From Lentzea sp. NBRC 102530 (GTDB lineage Bacteria; Actinomycetota; Actinomycetes; Mycobacteriales; Pseudonocardiaceae): a stretch of 64,000 nucleotides of DNA. The stretch lies in contig NZ_BSTF01000004.1 of assembly GCF_030269365.1 (NCBI RefSeq), forward strand, positions 496,001-560,000, written 5' to 3'. The number at the start of each line of letters is the position of its first letter. Position 1 is the stretch's first letter. Both the position numbers and the translations under genes were made by a program. The notes below the pieces were generated by a model. It saw nothing but the letters and a program-made list of their open reading frames with translations. It was not told the origin of the DNA and searched no databases. Below are positions 38,743-51,781 of the stretch, piece by piece.

Positions 38743-39441
38743 GTGCTGCGGTCGTCCATCCAACTGTCCGACCTCGCCTTCGACGTGCTGTGGAAGCAGG
38801 AGAAGCTCGGGGAGTACCACCCGGCGCTGAGTGTCGCCTCGCCCGGCGAGACCGAGGACGAACGCGTGCTCATCGAGCGTGACGTCATCGGGGAGTTGCG
38901 GCGGGTCGGGCTCGACCACCCGGACGTCCGGGGCACCTTGCACCTGATCGCCAAGGCCGAGCACGACTACTCGGCGTGGATCGCGGTGACGCCGAACGAG
39001 ACCCGGCCCGTGGTCGTCGCGGCGAACTCGCAGCACGGGGTGCTCGCCGTGCACGACAACGGGTTCGTGCAGTTGCACCCGATCCGGCCGGAGAACGCGC
39101 CCGAGGTGCTCGCCATGCAGTTGCCGGACGTGCCGGCGGGTCGTGGGGCTTCGATCAACGTGCACGCCAGCGAGATCAACGTGCACCAGCCCGGCAAGGC
39201 GTCGCCCTCGATCTCGTTGCGGCAGTTGCTCGCGCAGCCCCGCAAGGGCACGGCGAAGCTGTACGCGGCCAGGCGCGACGGGGAGAGCAGGCAGCGCGCC
39301 AAGACGTTCCTCACCACGATCGACTTCGAGGACGGGCGCTGGCTCGTGGTCAAGTACACCGACCAGAACCACCAGACGTGGGTGCACGCGACGCCGGCGT
39401 CGCGGCAGATCATCACCGACTGGCTCAAGCGCCTGACGTAG
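38743..39441 (+). CDS. EspG-like ESX secretion-associated chaperone
   Basis: A 232-residue cytoplasmic protein of the EspG family, which binds the tips of PE-PPE-type helical dimers and keeps them soluble until export. The start is GTG 38743 with GGGGGGTGA upstream, 1 nt after the stop of the putative substrate. The N-terminus (SSIQLSDLAFDVLWKQEKLGEYHPAL) and the central VTPNETRPVVVAANSQHGVLA are family-like. It closes a four-gene operon. No core type VII genes (EccB, EccC, EccD, MycP) are in the window, so the apparatus would lie elsewhere. Confidence 0.85.
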   Translation: MLRSSIQLSDLAFDVLWKQEKLGEYHPALSVASPGETEDERVLIERDVIGELRRVGLDHPDVRGTLHLIAKAEHDYSAWIAVTPNETRPVVVAANSQHGVLAVHDNGFVQLHPIRPENAPEVLAMQLPDVPAGRGASINVHASEINVHQPGKASPSISLRQLLAQPRKGTAKLYAARRDGESRQRAKTFLTTIDFEDGRWLVVKYTDQNHQTWVHATPASRQIITDWLKRLT

Positions 39442-39486
39442 AACGGATTTACCGCCCCATAACCGGACTGCCGCAGCGTCGCGGCT

Positions 39487-39909
39487 GTGAGAAAGCCACT
39501 TGCCCTCGCCGCCGCACTGGCCGCGACGCTGCTGTCCGTCACCACGGGTACCGCCCACGCCGAGACCGTCCCCGGTTGCCCGACCGCCAAGCAGATCGGC
39601 ACGACCGGGTACGTCCTGCACAAGGGCGAGAAGATCGCCTCCGTCAAGCAGTTCGCCGGGTGCGGCAAGAACGTCGCCTACACCTGGGTCTGGGACTCCT
39701 ACGCCAAGAACAACTCCTTCCGCGTCACCAACTGGATCGCGGTGATCGACGGCACCGAGGAGTACCCCGGCAGCGAGTCCCGCAGCGGCACCAGGCAGGA
39801 GCTCTGGGGTGCGCCGGCGGCCACGCTCAAGCAGTGCACGCGCGCCGTCGCGAGCGTCACTGTGCCCGGCGGGACCTACGTCTCCGGCTGGACGGACCTG
39901 CGCTGCTGA
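39487..39909 (+). CDS. Small secreted hypothetical protein
   Basis: A 140-residue protein with a clear signal peptide (RKPLALAAALAATLLS, cleavage near TAHA-ETV). The mature 115 residues contain four Cys (GCPTAK, AGCGKN, KQCTRA and the C-terminal Cys), consistent with two disulfides, and are aromatic-rich (AYTWVWDSY, TNWIAVID). The start is GTG 39487. No family is recognised. It could be a small beta-sandwich binding or inhibitor protein. It lies between the EspG-like gene and phoD with no terminator visible. Confidence 0.7.
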   Translation: MRKPLALAAALAATLLSVTTGTAHAETVPGCPTAKQIGTTGYVLHKGEKIASVKQFAGCGKNVAYTWVWDSYAKNNSFRVTNWIAVIDGTEEYPGSESRSGTRQELWGAPAATLKQCTRAVASVTVPGGTYVSGWTDLRC

Positions 39910-39910
39910 A

Positions 39911-39943
39911 GTTCACCTCGGGTTCGGTCCCCGGTCAGAACCG
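39911..39943 (+). promoter_or_regulatory. Candidate PHO box (PhoP operator) with three 11-nt direct repeats
   Basis: Three units in exact 11-nt phase are seen: GTTCACCTCGG (39911), GTTCGGTCCCC (39922), GGTCAGAACCG (39933). Against the Streptomyces PhoP unit G(G/T)TCAYYYR(G/C)G the first matches at 10 of 11 positions and the other two at about 7. A -10-like TAGAAA follows at 39949, 6 nt before the phoD ATG. Confidence 0.6.
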
Positions 39944-39960
39944 GCGACTAGAAACCGCGC

Positions 39961-41469
39961 ATGACCTTCGACCGTCGTACGTTGTTCAAGGCAGGCGCAC
40001 TCGGCACGGCCGCCGCGCTGGTGCCGGGTGGCGTCAGCCTCGCCAGGTCCGACCGTCCGATCCTCACCCACGGCGTGCAGTCCGGCGACGTCACCTGGGA
40101 CGGCGGCATCGTGTGGACGCGCGCCGACCGGCCCTCGCGGATGCTCGTCGAGGTGTCGAACGACCCGGAGTTCCGGGTCTGCCGCCGGGTTCGCGGGCCG
40201 TTGCTCACGCCGGAGACCGGGGGCACGGGCCAGGTGCGCCTGAACGGCCTGTTGCCCGGCCGCACCGCCTACTACCGCGTCACCGCCGAGGACCTGCACG
40301 GCCGCAGCGTCAGCGCACCGATCACGGGCAGCTTCTCCACCGCCCCCGTCGGCCGCGACGACGTCAGCTTCGTCTGGTCCGGTGACGTCGCGGGCCAGGG
40401 CTGGGGCATCAACCCCGACATCGGCGGCATGCCGATCTTCCGGGCGATGGCCGACCGCAGGCCCGACTTCTTCATCCACAGCGGCGACAGCGTCTACTCC
40501 GACAACCCGATGCAGGCGAGCGTCACGCTCCCGGACGGCCGGATCTGGCGGAACCTGGTCACGCCCGAGAAGTCCAAAGTGGCCGAAACGCTCGACGAGT
40601 ACCGCGGCCAGTTCGCCTACAACTTCCTCGACGACAACGTGAAGCGCTTCGCCGCCCAGGTGCCCACCTTCGCGCAGTGGGACGACCACGAGGTCACGAA
40701 CAACTGGTACCCCGGCGAGATCCTGGATCTGCCGCAGTACACCGAGAAGCGTGTGGACGTCTTGGCGCAACGGGCTTTCCAGGCGTTCCACGAGTGGATG
40801 CCGCTCGACCGGAAGCGCGCCGTGGACGGCCGCGTCTACCGGAAGTTCGCCTATGGCCGCAACGTCGAGATCTTCGTGCTCGACATGCGCACCTACAAGG
40901 ACAAGAACACCTCCCCGAAGGACCAGCCCGGCGTCATCCTGGGCGCCAGGCAGGCGAAGTGGTTGGTAGACGGCCTCGACCGCAGCACCGCCACCTGGAA
41001 GATCATCGCTGCGGATCTGCCGATCGGTTTGACCGTACCGGACGGCACCGACGTCGAAGGCGTGGCGAACGGCCTGCCCGGCGCCCCCAACGGCCGCGAG
41101 CACGAGATCGCCTGGGTGCTGCGGGAACTCAAGAAGCGCAAAGTCAAGAACACCGTGTGGCTCACGGCGGACGTCCACTACACCGCCGCCCACCACTACT
41201 CACCCGATCGGGCGGCGGTCGGCGACTTCGACCCGTTCTGGGAGTTCGTGTCCGGCCCGTTGCACTCCGGCGCGTTCGGTCCCAACACGCTCGACCCGAC
41301 GTTCGGCCCGCAGGCCGTGTTCGTGCACGCCCCGCCCGCCGCCAACACCACGCCGCTGGACAACTTCCAGCACTTCGGCGAGGTCAAGGCGACGCGGCAC
41401 GAGCTCACGGTGTGGCTGCGCGACGCGACAGGCGCCTCGCTCTGGAGCAAAACGCTCAGGGCTTCCTGA
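39961..41469 (+). CDS. phoD: PhoD-family alkaline phosphatase/phosphodiesterase
   Basis: Secreted metallophosphatase of 502 residues. The N-terminus has a Tat signal (MTFDRRTLFKAGALG) and an N-terminal Ig-like domain (THGVQSGDVTWDGGIVWTRAD), then the PhoD metal site: SGDVAGQGWGIN, HSGDSVYSD, and WDDHEVTNNWYPG, followed by the WLTADVHYTAAHHY His cluster. PhoD enzymes use Fe3+ and Ca2+ and release phosphate from esters. The upstream region carries a PHO-box-like array, so induction by phosphate starvation through PhoRP is expected. The next gene follows 21 nt after the stop but has its own promoter-like element. Confidence 0.93.
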   Translation: MTFDRRTLFKAGALGTAAALVPGGVSLARSDRPILTHGVQSGDVTWDGGIVWTRADRPSRMLVEVSNDPEFRVCRRVRGPLLTPETGGTGQVRLNGLLPGRTAYYRVTAEDLHGRSVSAPITGSFSTAPVGRDDVSFVWSGDVAGQGWGINPDIGGMPIFRAMADRRPDFFIHSGDSVYSDNPMQASVTLPDGRIWRNLVTPEKSKVAETLDEYRGQFAYNFLDDNVKRFAAQVPTFAQWDDHEVTNNWYPGEILDLPQYTEKRVDVLAQRAFQAFHEWMPLDRKRAVDGRVYRKFAYGRNVEIFVLDMRTYKDKNTSPKDQPGVILGARQAKWLVDGLDRSTATWKIIAADLPIGLTVPDGTDVEGVANGLPGAPNGREHEIAWVLRELKKRKVKNTVWLTADVHYTAAHHYSPDRAAVGDFDPFWEFVSGPLHSGAFGPNTLDPTFGPQAVFVHAPPAANTTPLDNFQHFGEVKATRHELTVWLRDATGASLWSKTLRAS

Positions 41470-41490
41470 CCGGAGACGTAGTGTCGACGG

Positions 41491-42735
41491 GTGCCCATCT
41501 CGTTCGACACCACCGGCTTCCGCCAGCTCGACCAGAACACCTGGCAGCACCAGAGCGGTGACCAGGCCCGACTGACCTACTACGGCCTGGTCCCCGACCT
41601 GCCCGCCGGCCTGGACGACCTGCCGAAGCTCAGGCACGACCTCGCGCTCGTCCACGGCGAGACCGGCTGCCTGATCGAGGCGCACGTCGTCCAGCTCGGG
41701 GGAACGCAGGCGCTGCTGCGGATCATCAAGATGCCGCTGCCGAACCAGCCCAACGGCCAGGTGTTCGTCGCCTCCTTCACCATCCCGAAGGAGGCCAGCA
41801 GTGCCGTGCTGCAACTCGGCGCGGTCGAACGCGGCATGACGGGCACGCGCGAGGCCGTGCTCGCGGCCGAGATCGGGTTCGAGAACTGGGCCATGCAGCA
41901 CCCGTACGCGCCCGAGCTGCAAGGCGTCCTGCCGTTCCACGCGGGCGATGACCCACGCCACGACGCACGGTTCCCCGACCACCCGTTGACCCGTGTGCGC
42001 GCGTGGGCCCATCACGTCGTGCGCACCGCACGGGTCGATCCGGGGTTCGCCTCGCTGCCGCCGTTCCGCGCTCAGCCCCCGAAACCCCCGATCGAGCCCG
42101 GCCAGAGCCTCGTCACGGCGATGCCGAGCCTCCCGGTCCGGGACTTCGTCGGCCTGCGCGTCGGCGAGCAGACCACGTTCTGGCGCGTCACCGACCCGAA
42201 GCTGCACGAGATGCTCGGCCGCGGCCTCATGGGGCGGTCGCCGCTCGCCGAGACCCGCTTCCGCGACATGCTCATGATCGACGTCGAGACCGGCGACGCG
42301 ATGATCCCCGACCGCTTCACCACCAACGGCCAGATGACCGCGCACAGCACCCGCCTGCAGCAGGTCACCCTCCGGGAGGCGGACGCGGAGCTCTCCGACG
42401 ACGACGTCATGAACGCCTTCAAGTGGGCGGGCCGGATGGCGGGCGAGGCGGCCGGACGCGGTGAGTTCCTGTCCCTGGAGCCGATCGAGAACGACGGCGA
42501 GCAGGCCGAGCCACACGTTCTGCTCGCTGTGCAGCAGCACGAGGGCCGGCAGGTGGTGATCGCCCAGTTCGCCCCGGCTCCCACCGAGGGACCGCTCGCG
42601 GGATCGACGAGCCGCAACGCCCCGGCGACGGCCGAGTCGGTCGAGGGCATCGGCGTGATCGCGGGCCTGGCGGTCAACGAGTGGCGCTCACATCCGTTGC
42701 GGATGGCGATCACCTACCGGCGAGCGGCAGGCTGA
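41491..42735 (+). CDS. Hypothetical protein, 414 residues
   Basis: A soluble protein without signal peptide or membrane helices, not recognised as a known family. The N-terminal part (ISFDTTGFRQLDQNTWQHQSGDQARLTYYGLVPDLPAGLDDL) and the middle (GLRVGEQTTFWRVTDPKLHEMLGRGLMGRSP) look like conserved globular segments. Proteins of this kind occur in Pseudonocardiales as uncharacterised. The start is GTG 41491; TAGTGT lies 6 nt upstream, so its mRNA may be leaderless. It sits between phoD and the amylopullulanase, with no evidence that it acts with either. Confidence 0.7.
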   Translation: MPISFDTTGFRQLDQNTWQHQSGDQARLTYYGLVPDLPAGLDDLPKLRHDLALVHGETGCLIEAHVVQLGGTQALLRIIKMPLPNQPNGQVFVASFTIPKEASSAVLQLGAVERGMTGTREAVLAAEIGFENWAMQHPYAPELQGVLPFHAGDDPRHDARFPDHPLTRVRAWAHHVVRTARVDPGFASLPPFRAQPPKPPIEPGQSLVTAMPSLPVRDFVGLRVGEQTTFWRVTDPKLHEMLGRGLMGRSPLAETRFRDMLMIDVETGDAMIPDRFTTNGQMTAHSTRLQQVTLREADAELSDDDVMNAFKWAGRMAGEAAGRGEFLSLEPIENDGEQAEPHVLLAVQQHEGRQVVIAQFAPAPTEGPLAGSTSRNAPATAESVEGIGVIAGLAVNEWRSHPLRMAITYRRAAG

Positions 42736-42751
42736 CTGCAAATATTTGCAG
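42736..42751. promoter_or_regulatory. Perfect 16-bp palindrome upstream of the amylopullulanase gene
   Basis: CTGCAAATATTTGCAG is a perfect palindrome, 78 nt before the ATG. Its TTGCAG half-sites resemble the CTTGCA/TGCAAG repeats found at maltose-regulated amylase promoters of streptomycetes, bound by the LacI-family MalR. The regulator gene is not in the window. Confidence 0.6.
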
Positions 42752-42800
42752 GACCCGACGTATTGTTTCCTGCTGTTTGTCGTGGTTTCGTGCAGCAACC

Positions 42801-42815
42801 CTGCAAGAAGTTGCG
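42801..42815. promoter_or_regulatory. Second candidate MalR-like site next to the ribosome site
   Basis: GCAA-GAAG-TTGC (42803-42814) is an inverted repeat of the same half-sites as the upstream palindrome and lies directly before AAGGAGG. With the palindrome at 42736 it could support looping or a double block. Confidence 0.4.
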
Positions 42816-42829
42816 ACAAGGAGGTCGCG

Positions 42830-48229
<5,400 letters not shown>

Positions 48230-48278
48230 TTCCGCTGAGAAATAGTTTTGTTTCGGATTAGTTTGCTACCGTTGGGTC

Positions 48279-48761
48279 ATGGGCACGACGGGGTGTACTG
48301 ACCTGATGATGCTGCTGCATCGGGCGTCGCACGCGCTCGAGACGGAGTTGACGGCGCGGCTCGCGGAGATCGGACTGACTCCGCGAGCCCGCTGCGTGCT
48401 GGCCAGCGCGCTGGACGCCGGACTCACGCAGATCGAGATCGCGGACCGGGTCGGCATCGACAAGACGACCATGGTCGTGACGCTGGACGCCCTCGAATCC
48501 GCCGGGTACGCCGAGCGTCAGCCGTCGCCCACGGACCGTCGTGCGCGCGTGGTGGTGGTGACCGACGCCGGCCGCACGATGACCGCCAAGGCTGACGAGG
48601 TGTACGTGGACGTCGTGAGCAGTGTGCTCGGCGCGTTGCCAGATGACGAACGATCTGGCCTGGTCGGAGGCCTGACCCGGCTGGTCGAAGGCCGGTTGAG
48701 CAGCCCGCCCCCGTGTGAGAAGCCGCCCCGCAAACGTGCCGTGCGTCATGCAGTTGGATAA
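48279..48761 (+). CDS. MarR-family transcriptional regulator
   Basis: A 160-residue winged-helix regulator. The DNA-binding core is LTQIEIADRVGIDKTTMVVTLDALESAGYAERQPSPTDRRARVVVVTDAG (about residues 48-98), with flanking dimerisation helices. TACCGT (48267-48272) lies 6 nt before the ATG, so the transcript is probably leaderless. Two TAGTTT half-sites (48243 and 48259) lie upstream and resemble in reverse the ACTAT arms before the MFS gene. It almost certainly represses the efflux gene 40 nt downstream and perhaps itself. The C-terminal 20 residues are rich in Pro, Lys and Arg. Confidence 0.9.
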   Translation: MGTTGCTDLMMLLHRASHALETELTARLAEIGLTPRARCVLASALDAGLTQIEIADRVGIDKTTMVVTLDALESAGYAERQPSPTDRRARVVVVTDAGRTMTAKADEVYVDVVSSVLGALPDDERSGLVGGLTRLVEGRLSSPPPCEKPPRKRAVRHAVG

Positions 48762-48803
48762 GAGATAGTCCCGTAAAAAACTATCTGTTACGGTCTCTCT
48801 TAT
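48758..48803. promoter_or_regulatory. Nested operator dyads over the MFS promoter
   Basis: AGATAGT and ACTATCT (48763-48769, 48780-48786) are perfect arms 10 nt apart. An outer pair, ATAAGAGA and TCTCTTAT (48758-48765, 48796-48803), encloses them. TACGGT (48789-48794) is the -10 element, 7 nt before the MFS ATG, so a bound MarR dimer would cover the promoter. Confidence 0.7.
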
Positions 48804-50244
48804 GACTTCAGGGGGATCGAGGACCGACGCGCGCTGGCTCGCGCTGATCGTGCTGTGCGCGGGGATGTTGATGATCGTGCTGGACCAGACGATCGTGAAC
48901 GTGGCGCTGCCCGCCATCGCGCAGGACCTCCAGTTCGGCCAGGCCGGACTCGCGTGGGTCGTGAACGCGTACCTGATCGCCTACGGCGGTCTGCTGCTGC
49001 TCGCGGGCCGCCTCGGCGACCTGATCGGGCACAAGAAGGTGTTCCTGATCGGCCTCGGCGTGTTCACCGTCGCCTCGCTGCTGTGCGGGCTGTCGTTCAG
49101 CGCCGAGATGCTGATCGTGTCCCGGTTCGTGCAGGGTGCGGGTGGTGCCCTGGCGACGTCCGTGACTTTGGGAATGGTCGTGACGATGTTCCCGGAGCCG
49201 GGGGAGCAGCGGCGCGCGATCGGCATCTTCAGCTTCGTCGCCGCGGCCGGTGCGTCACTCGGGCTTCTGCTGGGTGGTGTGCTGACCGACGCCATGTCGT
49301 GGCACTGGATCTTCTTCGTGAACATCCCGATCGGCCTGGTGGCCGCGGTGTTCGCCGTTCGGCTGGTGCCTGACTCGGTCGGTCTCGGGCTGCGCGCGGG
49401 CGCGGACGTCGTCGGGGCGTTGTTGATCGTCGCCGCGGTGATGCTCGGCGTGTACACGATCGTCAAGGCCGAGCACTACGGCTTCGGGTCCGCGCACACG
49501 TTGGTGCTTGGCGCCGTTGCCGTCGCGTTGTTGGTGGGCTTTGTCGTGCGCCAACGGACTGCCGCACGGCCGTTGCTGCCGTTGCGGGTGTTCCGCTCTC
49601 GCAACGTGACCGGGGCGAACCTGGTGCAGATCTCCATGGTGGCGGGGATGTTCGGGCTGTTCTTCCTCGGCACGCTCTACATGCAGCTCGTGTTGCAGTA
49701 CACGCCGTTGCAGATCGGGCTCGCCTTCATGCCCGTCGCCGGTGCCATCGCGGTGTTCTCGGTGTCGTTGTCGGCCCGGCTCAACTCGCGGTACGGCGAG
49801 CGCAACATGCTGATCGTGGGGCTGCTGTTCATGCTCGCCGGGATGCTGGTGTTCACGCAGGTGCCGGTCGACGGCTCCTACGTGGCGCACATCCTGCCCG
49901 CGGTGGCTCCTCTCGGGGTCGGACTGGGGTTGTCGTTCCCCGCGCTGATGTCGCTGGCGATGTCCGGTGCCTCGCCCGACGAGGCCGGGCTCGCGTCCGG
50001 GCTGGTGAACACGACCGCGCAGGTGGGCGGGGCTTTGGGGCTCGCCGTGCTGGCCACGACGTCGACCTCGTACACGTCGTCGTTGCTGGCCTCGGGGGTT
50101 GGCCGGTTGGAGGCGTTGACCTCCGGGTTCCACCTGGCGTTCTGGATCTCCGCCTCGCTGGTGGCGGTGGCTCTCGGGCTCGCGGTGTTCGTGTTGCGGC
50201 AGGTCGCGGTCGACCGTTCCGCCCAGCCGGTGCTGGTGCACTAG
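48802..50244 (+). CDS. DHA2-type MFS multidrug efflux transporter
   Basis: A 480-residue proton-driven drug exporter with 14 predicted helices, of the EmrB/QacA (DHA2) family. Motif A, GRLGDLIGHKKVFLIG, lies between helices 2 and 3, and the early LDQTIVNVALPAIAQDL is the DHA2 signature. The ATG falls within the outer operator arm, and the -10 element is 7 nt upstream, so the mRNA is leaderless and expression is under the adjacent MarR protein. The substrate is unknown; these pumps export lipophilic antibiotics. The 3' end overlaps the convergent membrane-protein gene by 4 nt. Confidence 0.92.
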   Translation: MTSGGSRTDARWLALIVLCAGMLMIVLDQTIVNVALPAIAQDLQFGQAGLAWVVNAYLIAYGGLLLLAGRLGDLIGHKKVFLIGLGVFTVASLLCGLSFSAEMLIVSRFVQGAGGALATSVTLGMVVTMFPEPGEQRRAIGIFSFVAAAGASLGLLLGGVLTDAMSWHWIFFVNIPIGLVAAVFAVRLVPDSVGLGLRAGADVVGALLIVAAVMLGVYTIVKAEHYGFGSAHTLVLGAVAVALLVGFVVRQRTAARPLLPLRVFRSRNVTGANLVQISMVAGMFGLFFLGTLYMQLVLQYTPLQIGLAFMPVAGAIAVFSVSLSARLNSRYGERNMLIVGLLFMLAGMLVFTQVPVDGSYVAHILPAVAPLGVGLGLSFPALMSLAMSGASPDEAGLASGLVNTTAQVGGALGLAVLATTSTSYTSSLLASGVGRLEALTSGFHLAFWISASLVAVALGLAVFVLRQVAVDRSAQPVLVH

Positions 50245-50858
50245 TGGTCGGCTAGTTCTTCTCGCTTCTGAACGTCCTCGGTGCGCAGGATCTTGAACTT
50301 GCGGTCCTTCGCCTCGAGGACCTTCAGGAAGCCGGGGCTCGTCTCGAAGACGTAGACCTCTTCGGAGTCGTTGATGCGTTCCTTCGGCACCCACGGGGTG
50401 CTGACGATCGCGGCGACGGCCAGGGCGGAGCCGGCCAGGATCCAGGCGAACCACTTGAGGATCCAGCGGGCGTTGTGGATCGCGAGCACCATGGCCGCAC
50501 CGATCGCGACGGCGCCCAGGGCCAGCCACCAGCGGTGGTAGGTCAGGGTGTGGCTGACCATGAGTGCGATGAGGACGATCAGCGCGAGGAGTGCGGTCGT
50601 GTTCGGACGTTCCGGGTCCTTGCGGGTGCGCAGGTAGTAGAAGAACGTCGCCGGGGTGACGATCATCAGCAGGACCGTGCTGATGCGGTCGTCCGCCATG
50701 AACGTGCCGAGGAACAGGCCCGGGGCGTCGTCCAGTTCGAGGGTGTGCAGGAGCGCGAAGCTCGTGTGCCAGTCGTAGTGGGAGACGGCGAGGAGCCTGA
50801 GGAGGACGAACAGGACGGCGGCGCCCGTTACGGCGGAACCCGTGTGCTTTGCACTCAC
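50241..50858 (-). CDS. Hypothetical integral membrane protein
   Basis: About 205 residues from GTG 50858 (ATG 50876 is also possible; neither has a good ribosome site). Five or so membrane helices are predicted (AVTGAAVLFVLLRLLAV, ISTVLLMIVTPATFFYYL, LLALIVLIALMVSHTL, WLALGAVAIGAAMVLA, WFAWILAGSALAVAAIV), then a cytoplasmic or extracellular tail of about 45 residues (ERINDSEEVYVFETSPGFLKVLEAKDRKFKILRTEDVQKREE). No family is recognised. It is a single gene between the efflux pump and ndk, convergent with the pump. Confidence 0.75.
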   Translation of the reverse strand: MSAKHTGSAVTGAAVLFVLLRLLAVSHYDWHTSFALLHTLELDDAPGLFLGTFMADDRISTVLLMIVTPATFFYYLRTRKDPERPNTTALLALIVLIALMVSHTLTYHRWWLALGAVAIGAAMVLAIHNARWILKWFAWILAGSALAVAAIVSTPWVPKERINDSEEVYVFETSPGFLKVLEAKDRKFKILRTEDVQKREELADH

Positions 50859-51013
50859 GGCAGCACTATGGCGCATTCCTGGCTGATGGATCGCCTGGTG
50901 TGCTGCGCGGCTGCTTCGAGTAGTCCCCGTCACAGCCCTGTCGGAGGGCGCCGCACGTGCGCGGTTACCCTTGTCGGCACATCCCGTACCTGTTTTTGAG
51001 GAGTCACACCGTC

Positions 51014-51424
51014 GTGTCCGAGCGCACCCTGGTTCTCGTTAAGCCCGATGGCGTCGCCCGTGGTCTCGTCGGCGAGGTGATCGCCCGCATCGAGCGCAAG
51101 GGCCTCAAGCTCGCCGCGCTCGAGCTGCGCACCGCCGACCGCGCCACCGCCGAGCAGCACTACGCGGAGCACGACGGCAAGCCGTTCTACGGTGACCTGG
51201 TCGACTTCATCACCGGTGGGCCGCTGGTCGCGATCGTCGTCGAGGGCGTTCGGGCCGTGCCGGCGTTCCGTCAGCTCGCCGGTGGCACCGACCCCGTCGA
51301 GAAGGCCACGCCCGGCACGATCCGCGGTGACTTCGGCACCGAGGTCCAGTACAACCTGGTGCACGGGTCGGACTCGGCCGAGTCGGCCGAGCGCGAGATC
51401 AAGATCTGGTTCCCGAACCTCTGA
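51014..51424 (+). CDS. ndk: Nucleoside diphosphate kinase
   Basis: A 136-residue enzyme that balances NTP pools by transferring the gamma phosphate through a phosphohistidine. The start is GTG 51014, with GAGGAG upstream, giving [21 protein letters not shown]. The active His is H117 in [16 protein letters not shown]. In mycobacteria ndk directly follows the folC-DUF4233 pair; here 14.7 kb of other genes intervene. A good hairpin follows the stop. Confidence 0.97.
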   Translation: MSERTLVLVKPDGVARGLVGEVIARIERKGLKLAALELRTADRATAEQHYAEHDGKPFYGDLVDFITGGPLVAIVVEGVRAVPAFRQLAGGTDPVEKATPGTIRGDFGTEVQYNLVHGSDSAESAEREIKIWFPNL

Positions 51425-51440
51425 TCTGGTCCGGCTTTGA

Positions 51441-51474
51441 GGGGACGTGCCGGCTTGCGCCGGCGCGTCCCCTT
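51441..51474 (+). terminator. Hairpin terminator after ndk
   Basis: GGGGACGTGCCGGC and GCCGGCGCGTCCCC (51441-51454, 51459-51472) pair throughout with one G-U, loop TTGC, followed by TT. It starts 16 nt past the stop. Confidence 0.8.
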
Positions 51475-51484
51475 CCTGTTCCAG

Positions 51485-51720
51485 CGGGGTTGGTTGCGTT
51501 TGCCGGGTCCTGGCTGCGGGGTCGCGCGGGTCGGTTCGACCATGTGGGGTGCGATCGGGGCTTGACGTCGAGCCTCTGGCGGGGGCGCTTTCGGCTTCAC
51601 CACGCCAGGTTTCGCAGGTGGTCGGCTTGCGATGCCGGCTGTCCAATCGAGTGCGCGCACCTGGCCAAGACGGTGGTCGGCTTGCGTTGGCGAGTGCGGC
51701 CGGCACCGCTTCCAATGCCT
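51485..51720 (+). repeat. Diverged dispersed intergenic repeat, copy B
   Basis: Plus-strand counterpart of 20555-20905. It lies directly after the ndk terminator and lacks the middle part present in copy A. Inside it, GTGGTCGGCTTGCG occurs twice (51618-51631 and 51673-51686), a duplication also traceable in copy A in diverged form. No coding frame is credible. The rest of this 307-nt gap (51721-51781) is C-rich and low in complexity, without a visible signal. Confidence 0.7.
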
Positions 51721-51781
51721 CGGCGCCACCCGCCTTCGACACCTTCACACCGCCGCCTCCACCTTCGCTGCCCCTGCGCCC

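Noticed and set aside
50930-51748. A 272-codon minus-strand frame over ndk
   Set aside because: It is antisense to ndk and extends into the intergenic repeat; its composition is non-protein-like.
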